A DNA stretch of 19,494 nt from Fibrobacter sp. UBA4309 (GCF_002395745.1 NZ_DGUN01000072.1:1-19494); one strand, 5' to 3'. Counted from the stretch's first letter, positions 6,449 to 14,911 are shown. Notes: generated by a model not told the origin, from the sequence alone. A program made the numbers and translations.

Positions 6449-8431
6449 CTAGAACATCACCCTGTACGGGATCTGCCTCTCGAAACTGCGGCCCTTGAGG
6501 TCGCGGTAACCCTTGCGGGCGGGTGCCGGAGAATCGTGGCGAATTGCACGCGGGGCAATCGCGTCCGTTCCGCTGCTGGAACTTCCGGGCGCAACCTCGC
6601 TGGAGCTGGAAACCGGGTCGCCACACGGTGCTTGGTTGCAGACAACCTGCATCGGCTCAAAGATGAGATTCCCGAGAATCGCCTCGCCGGAAATTCCCGA
6701 TGCCGTCAGGTACAGGTCCTTGATGCCGCGCAGGCCCATATCGCCCGAGCATTTCGCCGCAGACCAGCCGCCACCCATGAGAGATCTATTTGACAGGTCG
6801 CATGTGAAGACCGCAGTCCCGTCCTTCTTGCCGTCGCGAATCACGATCTTACCCGACGAAGCATTTTTCACCTGAAGGAAAACGTCGCCGATATCCCTGA
6901 GCGAATCGAGCACCACGTTCTCGAAAATCGCATAGCCGCCGTCCTTGATGGCGAACTCGTCATCCTTCGTAAGGCGTACGCGGATACCGTTATCAAAGCC
7001 GTTCGCGGGAATCGTATCGCGGACGATGCGCAAGAAGTCGACGCGGTCGAGTTCCGCAAAATTGCCGTTGGGCGAAGGCTCGATATCGATAAAGTTACCG
7101 CCGCGCTTGAGCGTCGCAGGCACCATCACGATAGACTTTTCGGGGAAAGTGCCCCACGAACCCGTGGGCGGGAGCGTCACCGTCTGCGATTTCCCGTTCA
7201 CCGTCACCTTGTGCGTCGCGGCCGCATCGCCGCCGTTCGCATAACGGTAGCGCAGCAGGTAATCGCCCGCCTGCATGATGTTCATCGGCAAGTGAATCTT
7301 GGAGCCCGCCGTGTTCACGTACGCGAGGTATTCCCCGTTCGAGGCCGTATTGCTCCGCGTAATCGCGAGGTCGCCCGAAGCAGCGCGGGTCAGCACGCCG
7401 TGTTCCACTTCGGCGCTCAAATAACGGCCGAGGAAGGGCTGTCCCATCTCAGCCCAGTTATCCTCGGTGAAGACGACATCACGTATGTGAATGTGATTGT
7501 ACTTGTCTCCGTTCAAATCGTAGTAGTGATGCACGAAGCGCACGCGGTTCAGGTCCTGGAAGGCCTCGCCGCCGCCCGGACCCACGTAGCGCCCGTAACG
7601 TTCCAATAAAATCGTGCCGCCGCCTGTCGCCATGTTGTAACCGGCGCGGTCCACGTACGGTCCCGTCACCTTGTCGGCACGGCCGTAAGCAGTCTTGTAG
7701 GTAGTCTGCTCGATACTTGCGCCCTGCTGGCAGCACTTGTCCCATGCGGTGAACAAGAAATACTGGCCGTTATGCTCGATAAGGCTCGGGCCCTCTTCCG
7801 CACCGCCGCTCGCGCTGCTCGTACGGCGCGCAATGTTGTAGACAGTCTTGTCGTCGCTCGCCTGCAAACCCGTTTTCGCATCGAGCTTGATCAGCTGAAT
7901 GCCGAGCCCGAACGAACCGAACGCCATCCAGTAATTGCCTTCGGTGTCGCGCACCACGTCGGCATCGATGGCATTGTATTTGTCTGTTCCGTCCTTGGTA
8001 TGGAAAACATGACCGTGGTCCTTCCAGCCGTAGCCCGTTGTTCCCGGCATAATCGAAGTCGTCGCCTGGTAGCCAATAGCCGAATTACGCTTGCCGAATT
8101 CCGACACGCAGTAGTAGACGCGGTACTCGCCGTTCATGTAGAAAATGTCCGGAGCCCAGATGCCCTCGGTCTTGGGCGCGTAGGTGTAGGCCCACTGCGG
8201 AACCCCGCTCACTGTAGAACGATGGTCCTTCCACGTGTAGGCGTCTTCAGACGTCCACAGCTGCAGATTGTTGTTCGTACTCATGAGGGCGTAGCCGTCC
8301 TCGAAGCGCGTCATACTCGGATCGTGCCCCGGCTGCAGGTTGTCCTTCGCATACCAGTCGGCCGCAGCGACCGCCGACGGAAGCGAAAAAATCGCCAATG
8401 CCGCAAGCGTTAAAGACTTGAATCCATTCAT
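6449..8431 (-). CDS. Secreted GH43 endo-arabinanase-like enzyme with two carbohydrate-binding modules and basic C-terminal tail
   Basis: A 660-residue enzyme likely to cut alpha-1,5-arabinan. Signal peptide residues 1-23. The five-bladed propeller of GH43 (about 28-350) shows the catalytic base Asp37 in GHDPS, the helper Asp156 in NAIDADVV, the acid Glu213 in GAEEGPS, the family-typical FTAWDKCCQQGAS, and GPGGGEAFQDLNRVRFVHHYYD, with the calcium-binding His region. A first beta-sandwich (about 360-470, KIHLPMNIMQAGDYLLRYRY to AELDRVDFL) resembles CBM35/CBM6. A second (about 480-600, AIFENVVLDSLRDIGDVFLQ to ILGNLIFEP) resembles CBM6. A Ser-rich linker (SSSSEVAPGSSSSG) leads to a basic end (RKGYRDLKGRSFERQIPYRV) like the basic terminal domains of Fibrobacter xylanases. 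The start has AGGA 9 bases upstream. The gene follows the GH43 gene below by 18 bp. Confidence 0.88.
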   Translation of the reverse strand: MNGFKSLTLAALAIFSLPSAVAAADWYAKDNLQPGHDPSMTRFEDGYALMSTNNNLQLWTSEDAYTWKDHRSTVSGVPQWAYTYAPKTEGIWAPDIFYMNGEYRVYYCVSEFGKRNSAIGYQATTSIMPGTTGYGWKDHGHVFHTKDGTDKYNAIDADVVRDTEGNYWMAFGSFGLGIQLIKLDAKTGLQASDDKTVYNIARRTSSASGGAEEGPSLIEHNGQYFLFTAWDKCCQQGASIEQTTYKTAYGRADKVTGPYVDRAGYNMATGGGTILLERYGRYVGPGGGEAFQDLNRVRFVHHYYDLNGDKYNHIHIRDVVFTEDNWAEMGQPFLGRYLSAEVEHGVLTRAASGDLAITRSNTASNGEYLAYVNTAGSKIHLPMNIMQAGDYLLRYRYANGGDAAATHKVTVNGKSQTVTLPPTGSWGTFPEKSIVMVPATLKRGGNFIDIEPSPNGNFAELDRVDFLRIVRDTIPANGFDNGIRVRLTKDDEFAIKDGGYAIFENVVLDSLRDIGDVFLQVKNASSGKIVIRDGKKDGTAVFTCDLSNRSLMGGGWSAAKCSGDMGLRGIKDLYLTASGISGEAILGNLIFEPMQVVCNQAPCGDPVSSSSEVAPGSSSSGTDAIAPRAIRHDSPAPARKGYRDLKGRSFERQIPYRVMF

Positions 8432-8449
8432 ACCATATTCCTCACCTAT

Positions 8450-10090
8450 TTATTTTACCACGACCTTCGAATTGACGTTGCCGGAGCGGATAAAGTAAAC
8501 ACCTGCACGCACCGCCATCACGCCGATTTCATTTCCGTAACCGCGACGGACGACAACGCCATTCACATCGAGTAAAGCCCATTTCGCATTTTGCGTCAAG
8601 CGAACCACACCGGTCGCATCATCGTAAATTGCCTTGCCCAATCCCGTCGTGGAACCATTTCCGGAATCCGGTGGCGGTTCGACATTCGACGAATCCTGCG
8701 GCGGTTCGACAGCCGGAAGTTCCGCCTTCACGAGCTTTATTTTTTGATTGTCCGTTCCCGTACGGACCCACGTAATTAAAGGCATCCCCACGTCCTTGGA
8801 AATATCCAATACATCGGCGAGGTAGTCGCTATCGTAGTCGGCAAACAGGTAGTAGCCCTTGGTGATGGACGCGTTCTCGATGCGAATTTCGCAGGCTTTG
8901 CCTGCTGTTTTTACAGTATCCAACAATGTTGTCGACGGGCAGTAATACTTTTTCGTCTTGAAGTTCTGGAGCGTGTAATGGCGCGCTTTTTCGCTACGCG
9001 CAAGCACCCAAAGCTGCGCCTCGTTCTTTTCGTCCGAAGTCTGCTGCACTACAAAGCCATCGCTATCTTCGAGCGCCAAATTGCTATGGGAAACGACCAT
9101 GCGGTAGCCTCCCGCCTCGACAAGAGCGTTGTTGACCGGGTCCACACCGCCCGTGCGTTTGATTTTCTGGATGTTCCCGTCGCGGTCGTAATAGAGGTAG
9201 TCGATGTTCACGGAACGGCGGTACGTCCAGCCGCCCGGGGAATTCGCGCCGTGATACATGAAGTACCAGTGCCCGAGGTACTTGAAAATCGCCTGGTGGT
9301 TCGTCTCGGAATTTTCCATCTTGTCGTTGATGACGCCTTTTTGCGTCCACGGCCCGTTAATCGACGGAGCCATGGAATAGTTCGTCGTCGACGGATAACC
9401 CGACGCGTAACTGAAGTAATAATTTCCGCGGAAATAGTGCATCCACGGTGCTTCAAAGAAGTCCTTGATCTTGATGTCCTCGGGCGTGCCCGCAAGCTCA
9501 ATCATGTTTTCCTTGAGCTTCACGCGGCGGCCCGCATTCCAGGAACCCCAGTACATCCAAATGTCGTCCCCGTCGTAAAAGATGGCCGGGTCGATGTTCA
9601 ATTTGACATCGTTCGGCGTATTGTCGGTGACAAGTGCCTGCCCGATTGCGTCCTTCCACGGTCCCGACGGATGGTCCGCCACGGCAACGCCTATCGCAAA
9701 GCCTTCGCTCCCGTTTTCCTTGATGGTCCCGTGATGGACGGCCACATACCAGTAGAACTTGCCATTCCGGTATTCGCAGTGACCCGCAAAAGCGCTCGCG
9801 TTCGCCCACTTGAACGTCTTGACACTCAAAACCGCCCCGTAATCGTGGTAATTTTCCATGTCGTCCGTCACGAGCACGTGCCAATCGTTCATGATGAAAG
9901 CGTTATTGTTGCCCCCCTGAGGACCCTGTTCGTCGTGCCCCGCGAAAATGAAAAGGCTGTCATTGTGGACCAAAGCCGCCGCGTCGGCAGAATAGAAAGC
10001 CGTTGTCAACGGGTTGGCCGCAAGCGCACTCACCGCACCAAACGTAACAATGGCGAAAAATGCACGACAAGCGCAATTTAGTGGACCCAT
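8450..10090 (-). CDS. Secreted GH43 arabinofuranosidase/xylosidase-like enzyme with ricin-type module and type IX sorting-like tail
   Basis: First gene of the GH43 operon, 546 residues. Signal peptide residues 1-25 (FGAVSALAA). The catalytic propeller (about 30-320) shows base Asp36 in YSADAAALVHND, helper Asp167 in LNIDPAIFYDGDDIWMYWGS and acid Glu213 in FFEAPWMHYFRGNYYFSYAS. These are features of GH43 enzymes acting on arabinoxylan (XynD-like) and not of endo-arabinanases. A beta-trefoil of the ricin/CBM13 kind follows (about 335-470; SDGFVVQQTSDEKNEAQLWV, QNFKTKKYY, NQKIKLVKAE). A repeated acidic linker (VEPPQDSSN, VEPPPDSGN) then joins a C-terminal strand-rich tail (WALLDVNGVVVRRGYGNEIG, AGVYFIRSG, SKVVVK) like type IX secretion sorting signals. 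The ribosome-binding site TAGGAG lies 6 bases before the ATG. Exact substrate is inferred, not shown. Confidence 0.88.
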   Translation of the reverse strand: MGPLNCACRAFFAIVTFGAVSALAANPLTTAFYSADAAALVHNDSLFIFAGHDEQGPQGGNNNAFIMNDWHVLVTDDMENYHDYGAVLSVKTFKWANASAFAGHCEYRNGKFYWYVAVHHGTIKENGSEGFAIGVAVADHPSGPWKDAIGQALVTDNTPNDVKLNIDPAIFYDGDDIWMYWGSWNAGRRVKLKENMIELAGTPEDIKIKDFFEAPWMHYFRGNYYFSYASGYPSTTNYSMAPSINGPWTQKGVINDKMENSETNHQAIFKYLGHWYFMYHGANSPGGWTYRRSVNIDYLYYDRDGNIQKIKRTGGVDPVNNALVEAGGYRMVVSHSNLALEDSDGFVVQQTSDEKNEAQLWVLARSEKARHYTLQNFKTKKYYCPSTTLLDTVKTAGKACEIRIENASITKGYYLFADYDSDYLADVLDISKDVGMPLITWVRTGTDNQKIKLVKAELPAVEPPQDSSNVEPPPDSGNGSTTGLGKAIYDDATGVVRLTQNAKWALLDVNGVVVRRGYGNEIGVMAVRAGVYFIRSGNVNSKVVVK

Positions 10091-10358
10091 ACGAAACTCC
10101 TAACCCATCCAAAACAACAATAGATCAGAGCCATGATTAAATATATACATTTTTTTATTAAAAGTCTACAATTTTTTGTTACCTGTCAATTTTTTTAGTC
10201 GCAACCGTGGACTGGCTGTTTTTCAAAACTGGCCATTATTAGCGTAACACACTGAAAATCGGCTGTTTTTCGCGTCGACACCCTTCTCGTAATAAAAATT
10301 ACACCAAATTCCACAGATTTTTGAATTAAATGTCCACAGTTTTACTTTTTTCCCTATT
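10091..10358. other. AT-rich promoter region of the GH43 operon
   Basis: No gene is seen in this stretch. On the minus strand TTGACA occurs at 10189-10184, and TATATA/TATATT-like boxes at about 10139-10147, but no pair has ideal spacing, so the exact promoter is not called. An 11-bp direct repeat GGCTGTTTTTC occurs at 10214-10224 and 10261-10271, 47 bp apart, and might be a regulator site. Several T/A tracts suggest curved DNA. The plus-strand remnant at 10359 has no promoter or ribosome-binding site here. Confidence 0.5.
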
Positions 10359-10907
10359 TTGGGGCAAAAAAAATATTCAAGCCATGCTTGGTACGATTAC
10401 GGAGACGATGCCGATGGCGGAGCCTCCACTATATACTGGCCTGTAGAAATGGCTTGGCCAGACCAATCGTTTGAAGTAGTAGCTGAAGCGTGCAACGGAA
10501 TCTGCGTCACCTACGTTTCCGATATAGACATGAGACTTGAACTAGGTTTCGGGCCAGAAGTGGATTCCACGATATCCTTCGCAAACCCGGCAGTAACGCT
10601 TCCTGCAGAAAAAACTCAAGGCGCCAAGCGTCCATACACGAACATAGGCAAAAAAGTGGTCGTCAGTTGGTCCGATTTCAAGCAACCTTCATGGTACGAC
10701 GGCTCTGTTAAATTCGACGGAGAAACAGCAGCAAAGCAACTCGTTTCCATCAAATTTGTACTACAAGAGGAACCTGGCGAATACGCCCGCGGAGCCATCG
10801 AAGGAGCGGCCTCGACGATTAGCCTCGCAAGCCTCGATGCAGGGACTTACCTGGCCCGCGTTGTCGGAAAGTCCGTCGATTTTACGAACAAGATTGTGTT
10901 GAAATAA
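10359..10907 (+). pseudogene. 5'-truncated remnant of a CBM11-like, type IX-sorted protein
   Basis: The frame is open from 10296 to the stop at 10907 but offers only a TTG at 10359 as start, without a ribosome-binding site or signal peptide. The first residues already belong to a domain: AWYDYGDDADGGASTIYWP resembles the start of the carbohydrate-binding beta-sandwich of Fibrobacter cellulases (CBM11-like), and its typical end follows: VVVSWSDFKQPSWYDGSVKF then GETAAKQLVSIKFVLQEEPG. The last part (ISLASLDAGTYLARVVGKSV to IVLK) is like the end of type IX secretion sorting tails. The family normally has a catalytic domain in front of this. So the sequence is best explained as the end of a lost glycoside hydrolase or cellulose-binding protein. 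An unrecognised frameshift or misassembly upstream is the alternative. It ends in the terminator at 10916. Confidence 0.7.
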
Positions 10908-10915
10908 AACAAAAA

Positions 10916-10944
10916 TCCCCGCACAAAGGCGGGGACGTTTTTTT
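10916..10944. terminator. Bidirectional Rho-independent terminator between the CBM11-like remnant and mdh
   Basis: TCCCCGC (10916-10922) and GCGGGGA (10929-10935) form a 7-bp GC-rich stem with loop ACAAAG, followed by a run of seven T residues (10938-10944). On the minus strand the stem is followed by TTTTTG, so it can serve mdh too, whose stop is 27 bp away. Confidence 0.85.
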
Positions 10945-10970
10945 AAGTCTTTTTTAAAAGTCTTTACTTA

Positions 10971-11912
10971 TTACGTGTGAGCGTCGACCCATTCGGCGTT
11001 CTTCTTGCAAGCGTCGACAGACTTTGCGAAGGCGGCCTTTTCTTCGTCGCTCATCTTGACCTCGAGAATCTTCTCGACACCGTTTGCACCGACCACGACC
11101 GGCACACCGCAGTAGAGGCCCTTCACGCCGTATTCGCCGTTCAGCTTGGCAGCGCAGGAGAACACGTTCTTCTTGTCGAGCAAGTAGGCTTCGGCCATGT
11201 GCACGGCAGAAGTAGCCGGGCTGTAGAAAGCGGAGCCGCGGCCGAGGAGGTTCACGATTTCGCCACCGGCACCTGCGGTGCGCTTGGCGAGTTCGGCAAA
11301 CTTTTCCTTGCTCATGAGCTGGGAAACCGGGATACCGGCAACAGTCACGCATTCCATGATGGAAACCATCGTGTCACCGTGGCCGCCCATCACGAGGGCC
11401 TTCACGTCTTCGACAGACACGCCGAGTTCGTCGGCGACAAAGCAAGCGAGACGGGCAGAGTCGAGCACGCCGGCCATGCCGATGACCTTGTTGGCCGGGA
11501 GGCCGGACTGCTTCTGCATGTTGTAGACCATGGCGTCGAGCGGGTTCGTGATGACGATGACGAAAGCGTCCGGAGCGTTGGCCTTGATGGCTTCGGCAAC
11601 AATCTTGATAACGCCGCAGTTCTTGTCGAGGAGATCGTCGCGGCTCATGCCCGGCATACGCGGGAAACCTGCGGTAACGATAACCACGTCGGCACCCTTG
11701 AGGTCGGCGTAGTCGGTAGAACCCTGAAGATCGACGGACGAATTGATGACGGATCGGCCTTCCATAATGTCGAGAGCCTTGCCCTTCGGCATGCCCTGAG
11801 TCTGCGGAATGTCGATAAGCACGACATCGCCAAGATTCTTCTGGGCGATAACGAGAGCCATTGTTCCACCAATTTGACCAGCACCAACGAGTGCAATCTT
11901 CTTTCTAGCCAT
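10971..11912 (-). CDS. mdh: Malate dehydrogenase
   Basis: A 313-residue cytoplasmic enzyme of the LDH-like MDH group that interconverts malate and oxaloacetate with NAD. Visible are the dinucleotide motif VGAGQIGG (residues 9-16), the acidic end of strand 2 (VVLIDIPQTQG), the substrate loop GFPRMPGMSRDDLLDKN with its arginines, ITNPLDAM, and the catalytic His in GGHGDTM. The ribosome-binding site AAGGAAGG is 6 bases before the ATG at 11912, so this is the start, even though the same frame stays open upstream through the antisense strand of hisS to 13139 (that extension is a shadow). In Fibrobacter, MDH belongs to the reductive branch that makes succinate, its main fermentation product. The gene diverges from hisS and has its own promoter candidate and terminator. 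Confidence 0.97.
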   Translation of the reverse strand: MARKKIALVGAGQIGGTMALVIAQKNLGDVVLIDIPQTQGMPKGKALDIMEGRSVINSSVDLQGSTDYADLKGADVVIVTAGFPRMPGMSRDDLLDKNCGVIKIVAEAIKANAPDAFVIVITNPLDAMVYNMQKQSGLPANKVIGMAGVLDSARLACFVADELGVSVEDVKALVMGGHGDTMVSIMECVTVAGIPVSQLMSKEKFAELAKRTAGAGGEIVNLLGRGSAFYSPATSAVHMAEAYLLDKKNVFSCAAKLNGEYGVKGLYCGVPVVVGANGVEKILEVKMSDEEKAAFAKSVDACKKNAEWVDAHT

Positions 11913-11953
11913 GATTAACCTTCCTTTTAAGGTATTAAAAATTTTACGCAAGA

Positions 11954-11983
11954 AATATAGCAAAAAAAGGTCCACCCATCCAA
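11954..11983 (-). promoter_or_regulatory. Candidate mdh promoter
   Basis: On the minus strand TTGGAT (11983-11978) and TATATT (11959-11954) are 18 bp apart, followed by a leader of about 35 bases to the mdh ATG that includes the good ribosome-binding site. The -10 box sits in GCTATATTT, the same 9-mer found before hisS. Confidence 0.5.
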
Positions 11984-11984
11984 G

Positions 11985-12000
11985 GGGGGAGGTCTCCCCC
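11985..12000. repeat. Perfect GGGGGAG-GT-CTCCCCC hairpin between mdh and hisS
   Basis: A perfect 16-bp inverted repeat in the 123-bp divergent region. The sequence GGGGGAGGTCTCCCCCACGC (11985-12004) matches 17 of 20 bases of GGGGGAAGCCTCCCCCTCGC inside the RlmL-like gene (19384-19403), so it may be a member of a second dispersed repeat family. It lies just upstream of the mdh -35 box on the minus strand and 35 bp before the hisS start. Neither strand shows a T-tract at the right place, so it is not a classic terminator. Confidence 0.55.
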
Positions 12001-12019
12001 ACGCACAACACTAAAAAGC

Positions 12020-12025
12020 TATATT
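12020..12025 (+). promoter_or_regulatory. Candidate -10 box of hisS; near-leaderless start
   Basis: TATATT ends 10 bases before the hisS ATG at 12036, and no ribosome-binding site is present between. A transcript begun about 7 bases after this box would have a leader of only a few bases. No good -35 box is seen at 15-18 bp upstream. The same layout is seen before the GTG of the RlmL-like gene. Confidence 0.4.
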
Positions 12026-12035
12026 TACTGCCACT

Positions 12036-13313
12036 ATGAGCATTTCTATCCCTCAGCTGCCCAAGGGCACGCGTGACTTTTACCCGGAAGCCGAGCGCAT
12101 CCAGAACTACATTTTCGATACCTGGCGCAAAGTCGCCGAATCTTTTGCCTACGAAGAATACGAAGGACCGATGTTTGAACATCTGGAACTTTACACCGGC
12201 AAGTCCGGCGAAGAAATCGTAAGCCAGCTTTATAACTTCAAGGACAAGGGCGACCGCGAAATCGCGCTGCGCCCCGAAATGACCCCGACCCTCGCCCGCC
12301 TCGTGATCCAGAAGGCCCGCGAACTCAAGAAGCCCTTCAAGTGGTTCAGCATGCCGCGCCTTTTCCGTTACGAGAAGGCACAGAAGGGCCGTCTGCGCGA
12401 GTTCTTCCAGCTGAACATGGACATCATCGGCACCGAGAGCATCTACGCCGAGGCCGACCTGATGGCCGCCATCGCCACGATGCTGCGCAAGTTCGGGCTC
12501 AAGGACGGCGAATTCGCGATTGGCGTTTCCAGCCGCAAGCTTTTGGCCACCTACCTCGAAGAAATCGGCGCCCCGAACCCCTCCCTCGTTTACCCGGTGC
12601 TCGACCGCCGCCTCAAAATCGGCCCCGAAGCGTTTGCCAAGGCCTTGGCAGACGCAGGCCTCACCGAAGAACAGGTGAAGAAGCTCGACGACTTCATGAG
12701 CTGCAAGAGCCTCGAAGAAGTCCGTGCCGCCGTGAAGAGCGAAAACGCGGCCGCCGCTCTCAAAGAAATCGAAGATTTGTTTGAGACGCTCGCTGCAGCG
12801 GGCTACGGCGATTGCGTGAACCTCGACCTCTCCATCGTGCGCGGTCTCGCCTACTACACCGGCATCGTCTTCGAAGTGTTCGACAAGGGCAAGTCCATGC
12901 GCGCAATCGCCGGCGGCGGCCGCTACGACAGCCTCACCGAGAAGCTCGGCGGCGAACGCATCCCGGGAGTCGGATTCGGCATGGGCGACGTGGTCCTCGC
13001 AGACCTCCTGGCCGAACACAAGCTGCTCCCGAGTCCCAAGCAGAGCGTAGATTTCTACATCGCGAGTTTCACGAACGACATGAAGAAGGTCTTCGAGACG
13101 GCCCAGAAGTTCCGCGAAGGCGGAAACACGGTGTCGCACCCGCTCGCCGCCATGAAGATGGGCAAGCAGCTCGACCAGGCGAACTACCAGGGAGCAAAGA
13201 TCGTCGTGTACGTGGACGGCTCCAAGGCAGGCGAAGGCGAATTCGAATTCAAGGACATGCGCACCGGCGAAATGTTCGTCGGCAACGTCTCCGCAATTGT
13301 TGAACGTCTATGA
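12036..13313 (+). CDS. hisS: Histidyl-tRNA synthetase
   Basis: A 425-residue class II aminoacyl-tRNA synthetase that charges tRNA-His with histidine. Near the start LPKGTRDFYPEAER is the family hallmark. Motif 1 is near EEYEGPMFEHLELYTGKSGE. Motif 2 is seen in IALRPEMTPTLARL and the loop FRYEKAQKGRLREFFQLNMD. The histidine-specific signatures are VRGLAYYTGIVFEVFD (about 270-285) and RAIAGGGRYDSL, with motif 3 further on at GFGMGDVVL. The C-terminal anticodon-binding domain (about 330-425) begins near SVDFYIASF. Length is normal. The start at 12036 fits the family, but no ribosome-binding site precedes it. Its stop overlaps the start of the following SGNH gene in ATGA, which links an essential translation gene to the acetylation module. 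Confidence 0.97.
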   Translation: MSISIPQLPKGTRDFYPEAERIQNYIFDTWRKVAESFAYEEYEGPMFEHLELYTGKSGEEIVSQLYNFKDKGDREIALRPEMTPTLARLVIQKARELKKPFKWFSMPRLFRYEKAQKGRLREFFQLNMDIIGTESIYAEADLMAAIATMLRKFGLKDGEFAIGVSSRKLLATYLEEIGAPNPSLVYPVLDRRLKIGPEAFAKALADAGLTEEQVKKLDDFMSCKSLEEVRAAVKSENAAAALKEIEDLFETLAAAGYGDCVNLDLSIVRGLAYYTGIVFEVFDKGKSMRAIAGGGRYDSLTEKLGGERIPGVGFGMGDVVLADLLAEHKLLPSPKQSVDFYIASFTNDMKKVFETAQKFREGGNTVSHPLAAMKMGKQLDQANYQGAKIVVYVDGSKAGEGEFEFKDMRTGEMFVGNVSAIVERL

Positions 13314-14911
13314 TGTCCCCTCTAAAAGTCCTCCTTTCTATCATCAGTCTCTTTGTCGTCCTGGCCATCGTGGCCGTCGTCTACCCCGACGGCGGAATCC
13401 ACGTCGGCGACATCACGCTCCGCTACCCGAAGCTCACCGAAATATTCGAGAAGGATTCCGGCAAACGCGATTCCACCCAGGAAGACCCCGAAGAAGCCAT
13501 CCGCGAAATGATGGAAGCGACCAAGAGGAAGGAATTCGCAGCCTTCAGCGATTCGCTCAAGTACTACGAGAACTTTTTCAAGAAAGGCAAGACCCGTTTC
13601 GACCTGCCGAACAACGACCCCACGTGGTTCGACCGTTTCTTCTTGCACCTCGAACTCGCGGAACTGGATTCCAACGTCGTTCACATAGTGCACTACGGGG
13701 ACTCGCAGCTCGAAGAAGACCGCATATCGTCGGCCATCCGCGAAGACCTGCAAGACGAGTTCGGCGGTTCGGGCCCCGGCATGATGCCGCCCATCATGAC
13801 CGTCCCCTCGCAGACCACGAGCCATTCCAGCGCAGGCGCGCTCTCGCGCTACATCCTCTTCGGACCCAAGGAAGAAGAAGCCGACCACAGCCGCTACGGG
13901 CCGCTCGCGCAGCTCGCCCAGCTCGACGGCGAGGCCTCCATCACTATCCAGAGGCGCCAGGAACGCAAGAAACAGTTTTCGCACGTGGGCGGCTACCGCA
14001 CCATCAAGCTCCTCACCAACAAGAACGCCCGCATCAAGACCAAGCTGAACGTAAACCGCACCTTTATCGACACCGTGGGGACGGATACCGAAGGGAATCC
14101 GAAATTGAAGACGACCACCAAAACGGTCGAAGCCGGCGAACCGAAGGTGGAAACCTACAACAAGCTAAAAGTCTATACCTGGAAGCTCAAGGACACGACA
14201 TCCATCGCCAAGTTGTACCTCTCGGGCTACGGCGAAATATACGCCATCGCAGCCGACGGCGCCTACGGCGTGGCCGTCGACAACGTCGCCATGCGCGGTT
14301 CCTCGGGCACTATATTCCACCGCATCGATTCCGAGCTCCTCGCAGAATCGTACAAGGCGATGAACGCGAGACTCATCATCATGGAATACGGCGGCAACCT
14401 GGTGCCCGGCACCAGCAAGAGCAACGTGGAATACACCAAGAAGCTCATCACCCGCCAGATACAGGCCATCCAGAAGGCGAATCCCGACGCCGACATCCTG
14501 TTTATCGGCCCGGCCGACATGGCCCGCCAGCAGGACGGGCAGTGGAAGACCTACCCCGCGCTCAACATGACCATCAGGGCGCTGCGCGAAGTCGCGCTCG
14601 ACAACGGAGCCGCCTACTGGGACATGCACCGCGTGATGGGCGGCAACGGCTCCATGATCAAGTGGGTGAACCGCGAACCCGCGCTCGGCTTTACCGACCA
14701 CATCCACTTTACGCGCAGGGGGGCGGCCTACATGGGCGACCTGTTCTGCGCCGCGCTCCGCATGCACTACGACTACTTCAAGTTCCGCGACCGTCACAAC
14801 ATCAGCGACGAGAAGCTGAAGGACATCCACCAGTGGCGCGAGGAAGCGAAGGAAAAGCCTAAAGCCGAAGAGTCCAAGACGGAAGGCAATGAGAAGGGAG
14901 TGAAGAAATAA
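13310..14911 (+). CDS. Membrane-anchored SGNH/GDSL-type hydrolase of a predicted O-acetylation module
   Basis: A 533-residue protein with one N-terminal hydrophobic anchor (about residues 4-25, LKVLLSIISLFVVLAIVAVV), so the rest is periplasmic. SGNH signatures are visible: block I with the nucleophile Ser132 in HYGDSQLEED, a glycine/asparagine block (YGGN, Asn363), and block V with Asp463 and His466 in DHIHFTRRG. The middle (about 150-360) carries a beta-rich insertion. A charged, helical C-terminal tail (KEKPKAEESKTEGNEKGVKK) follows. It starts by ATGA overlap with hisS and lacks its own ribosome-binding site, so it depends on coupled translation; an in-frame ATG at 13313 is an alternative. 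It ends in TAATG overlapping the next gene. With MBOAT partners such proteins transfer or remove acetyl groups on alginate-like polysaccharides or peptidoglycan; the substrate here is unknown. Confidence 0.8.
   Translation: MMSPLKVLLSIISLFVVLAIVAVVYPDGGIHVGDITLRYPKLTEIFEKDSGKRDSTQEDPEEAIREMMEATKRKEFAAFSDSLKYYENFFKKGKTRFDLPNNDPTWFDRFFLHLELAELDSNVVHIVHYGDSQLEEDRISSAIREDLQDEFGGSGPGMMPPIMTVPSQTTSHSSAGALSRYILFGPKEEEADHSRYGPLAQLAQLDGEASITIQRRQERKKQFSHVGGYRTIKLLTNKNARIKTKLNVNRTFIDTVGTDTEGNPKLKTTTKTVEAGEPKVETYNKLKVYTWKLKDTTSIAKLYLSGYGEIYAIAADGAYGVAVDNVAMRGSSGTIFHRIDSELLAESYKAMNARLIIMEYGGNLVPGTSKSNVEYTKKLITRQIQAIQKANPDADILFIGPADMARQQDGQWKTYPALNMTIRALREVALDNGAAYWDMHRVMGGNGSMIKWVNREPALGFTDHIHFTRRGAAYMGDLFCAALRMHYDYFKFRDRHNISDEKLKDIHQWREEAKEKPKAEESKTEGNEKGVKK

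Noticed and set aside
8978..10081. A 367-residue plus-strand frame
   Set aside because: It is antisense to the first GH43 gene, which has signal peptide, catalytic residues and a ribosome-binding site.
10359..10907. A complete, expressed gene starting at TTG 10359
   Set aside because: There is no ribosome-binding site or signal peptide, and the first residues are already inside a carbohydrate-binding domain that normally follows a catalytic domain.
11913..13139. A long in-frame extension of mdh on the minus strand giving a 722-residue protein
   Set aside because: The added part is antisense to hisS and open only because of the strong codon bias there. The mdh ATG at 11912 has a good ribosome-binding site and matches the family start.
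13297..14862. A 521-residue plus-strand frame rich in Arg, His and Pro
   Set aside because: It is a shifted frame within the first SGNH gene; the composition is typical of GC-rich shadows and the true frame has SGNH motifs and an anchor.
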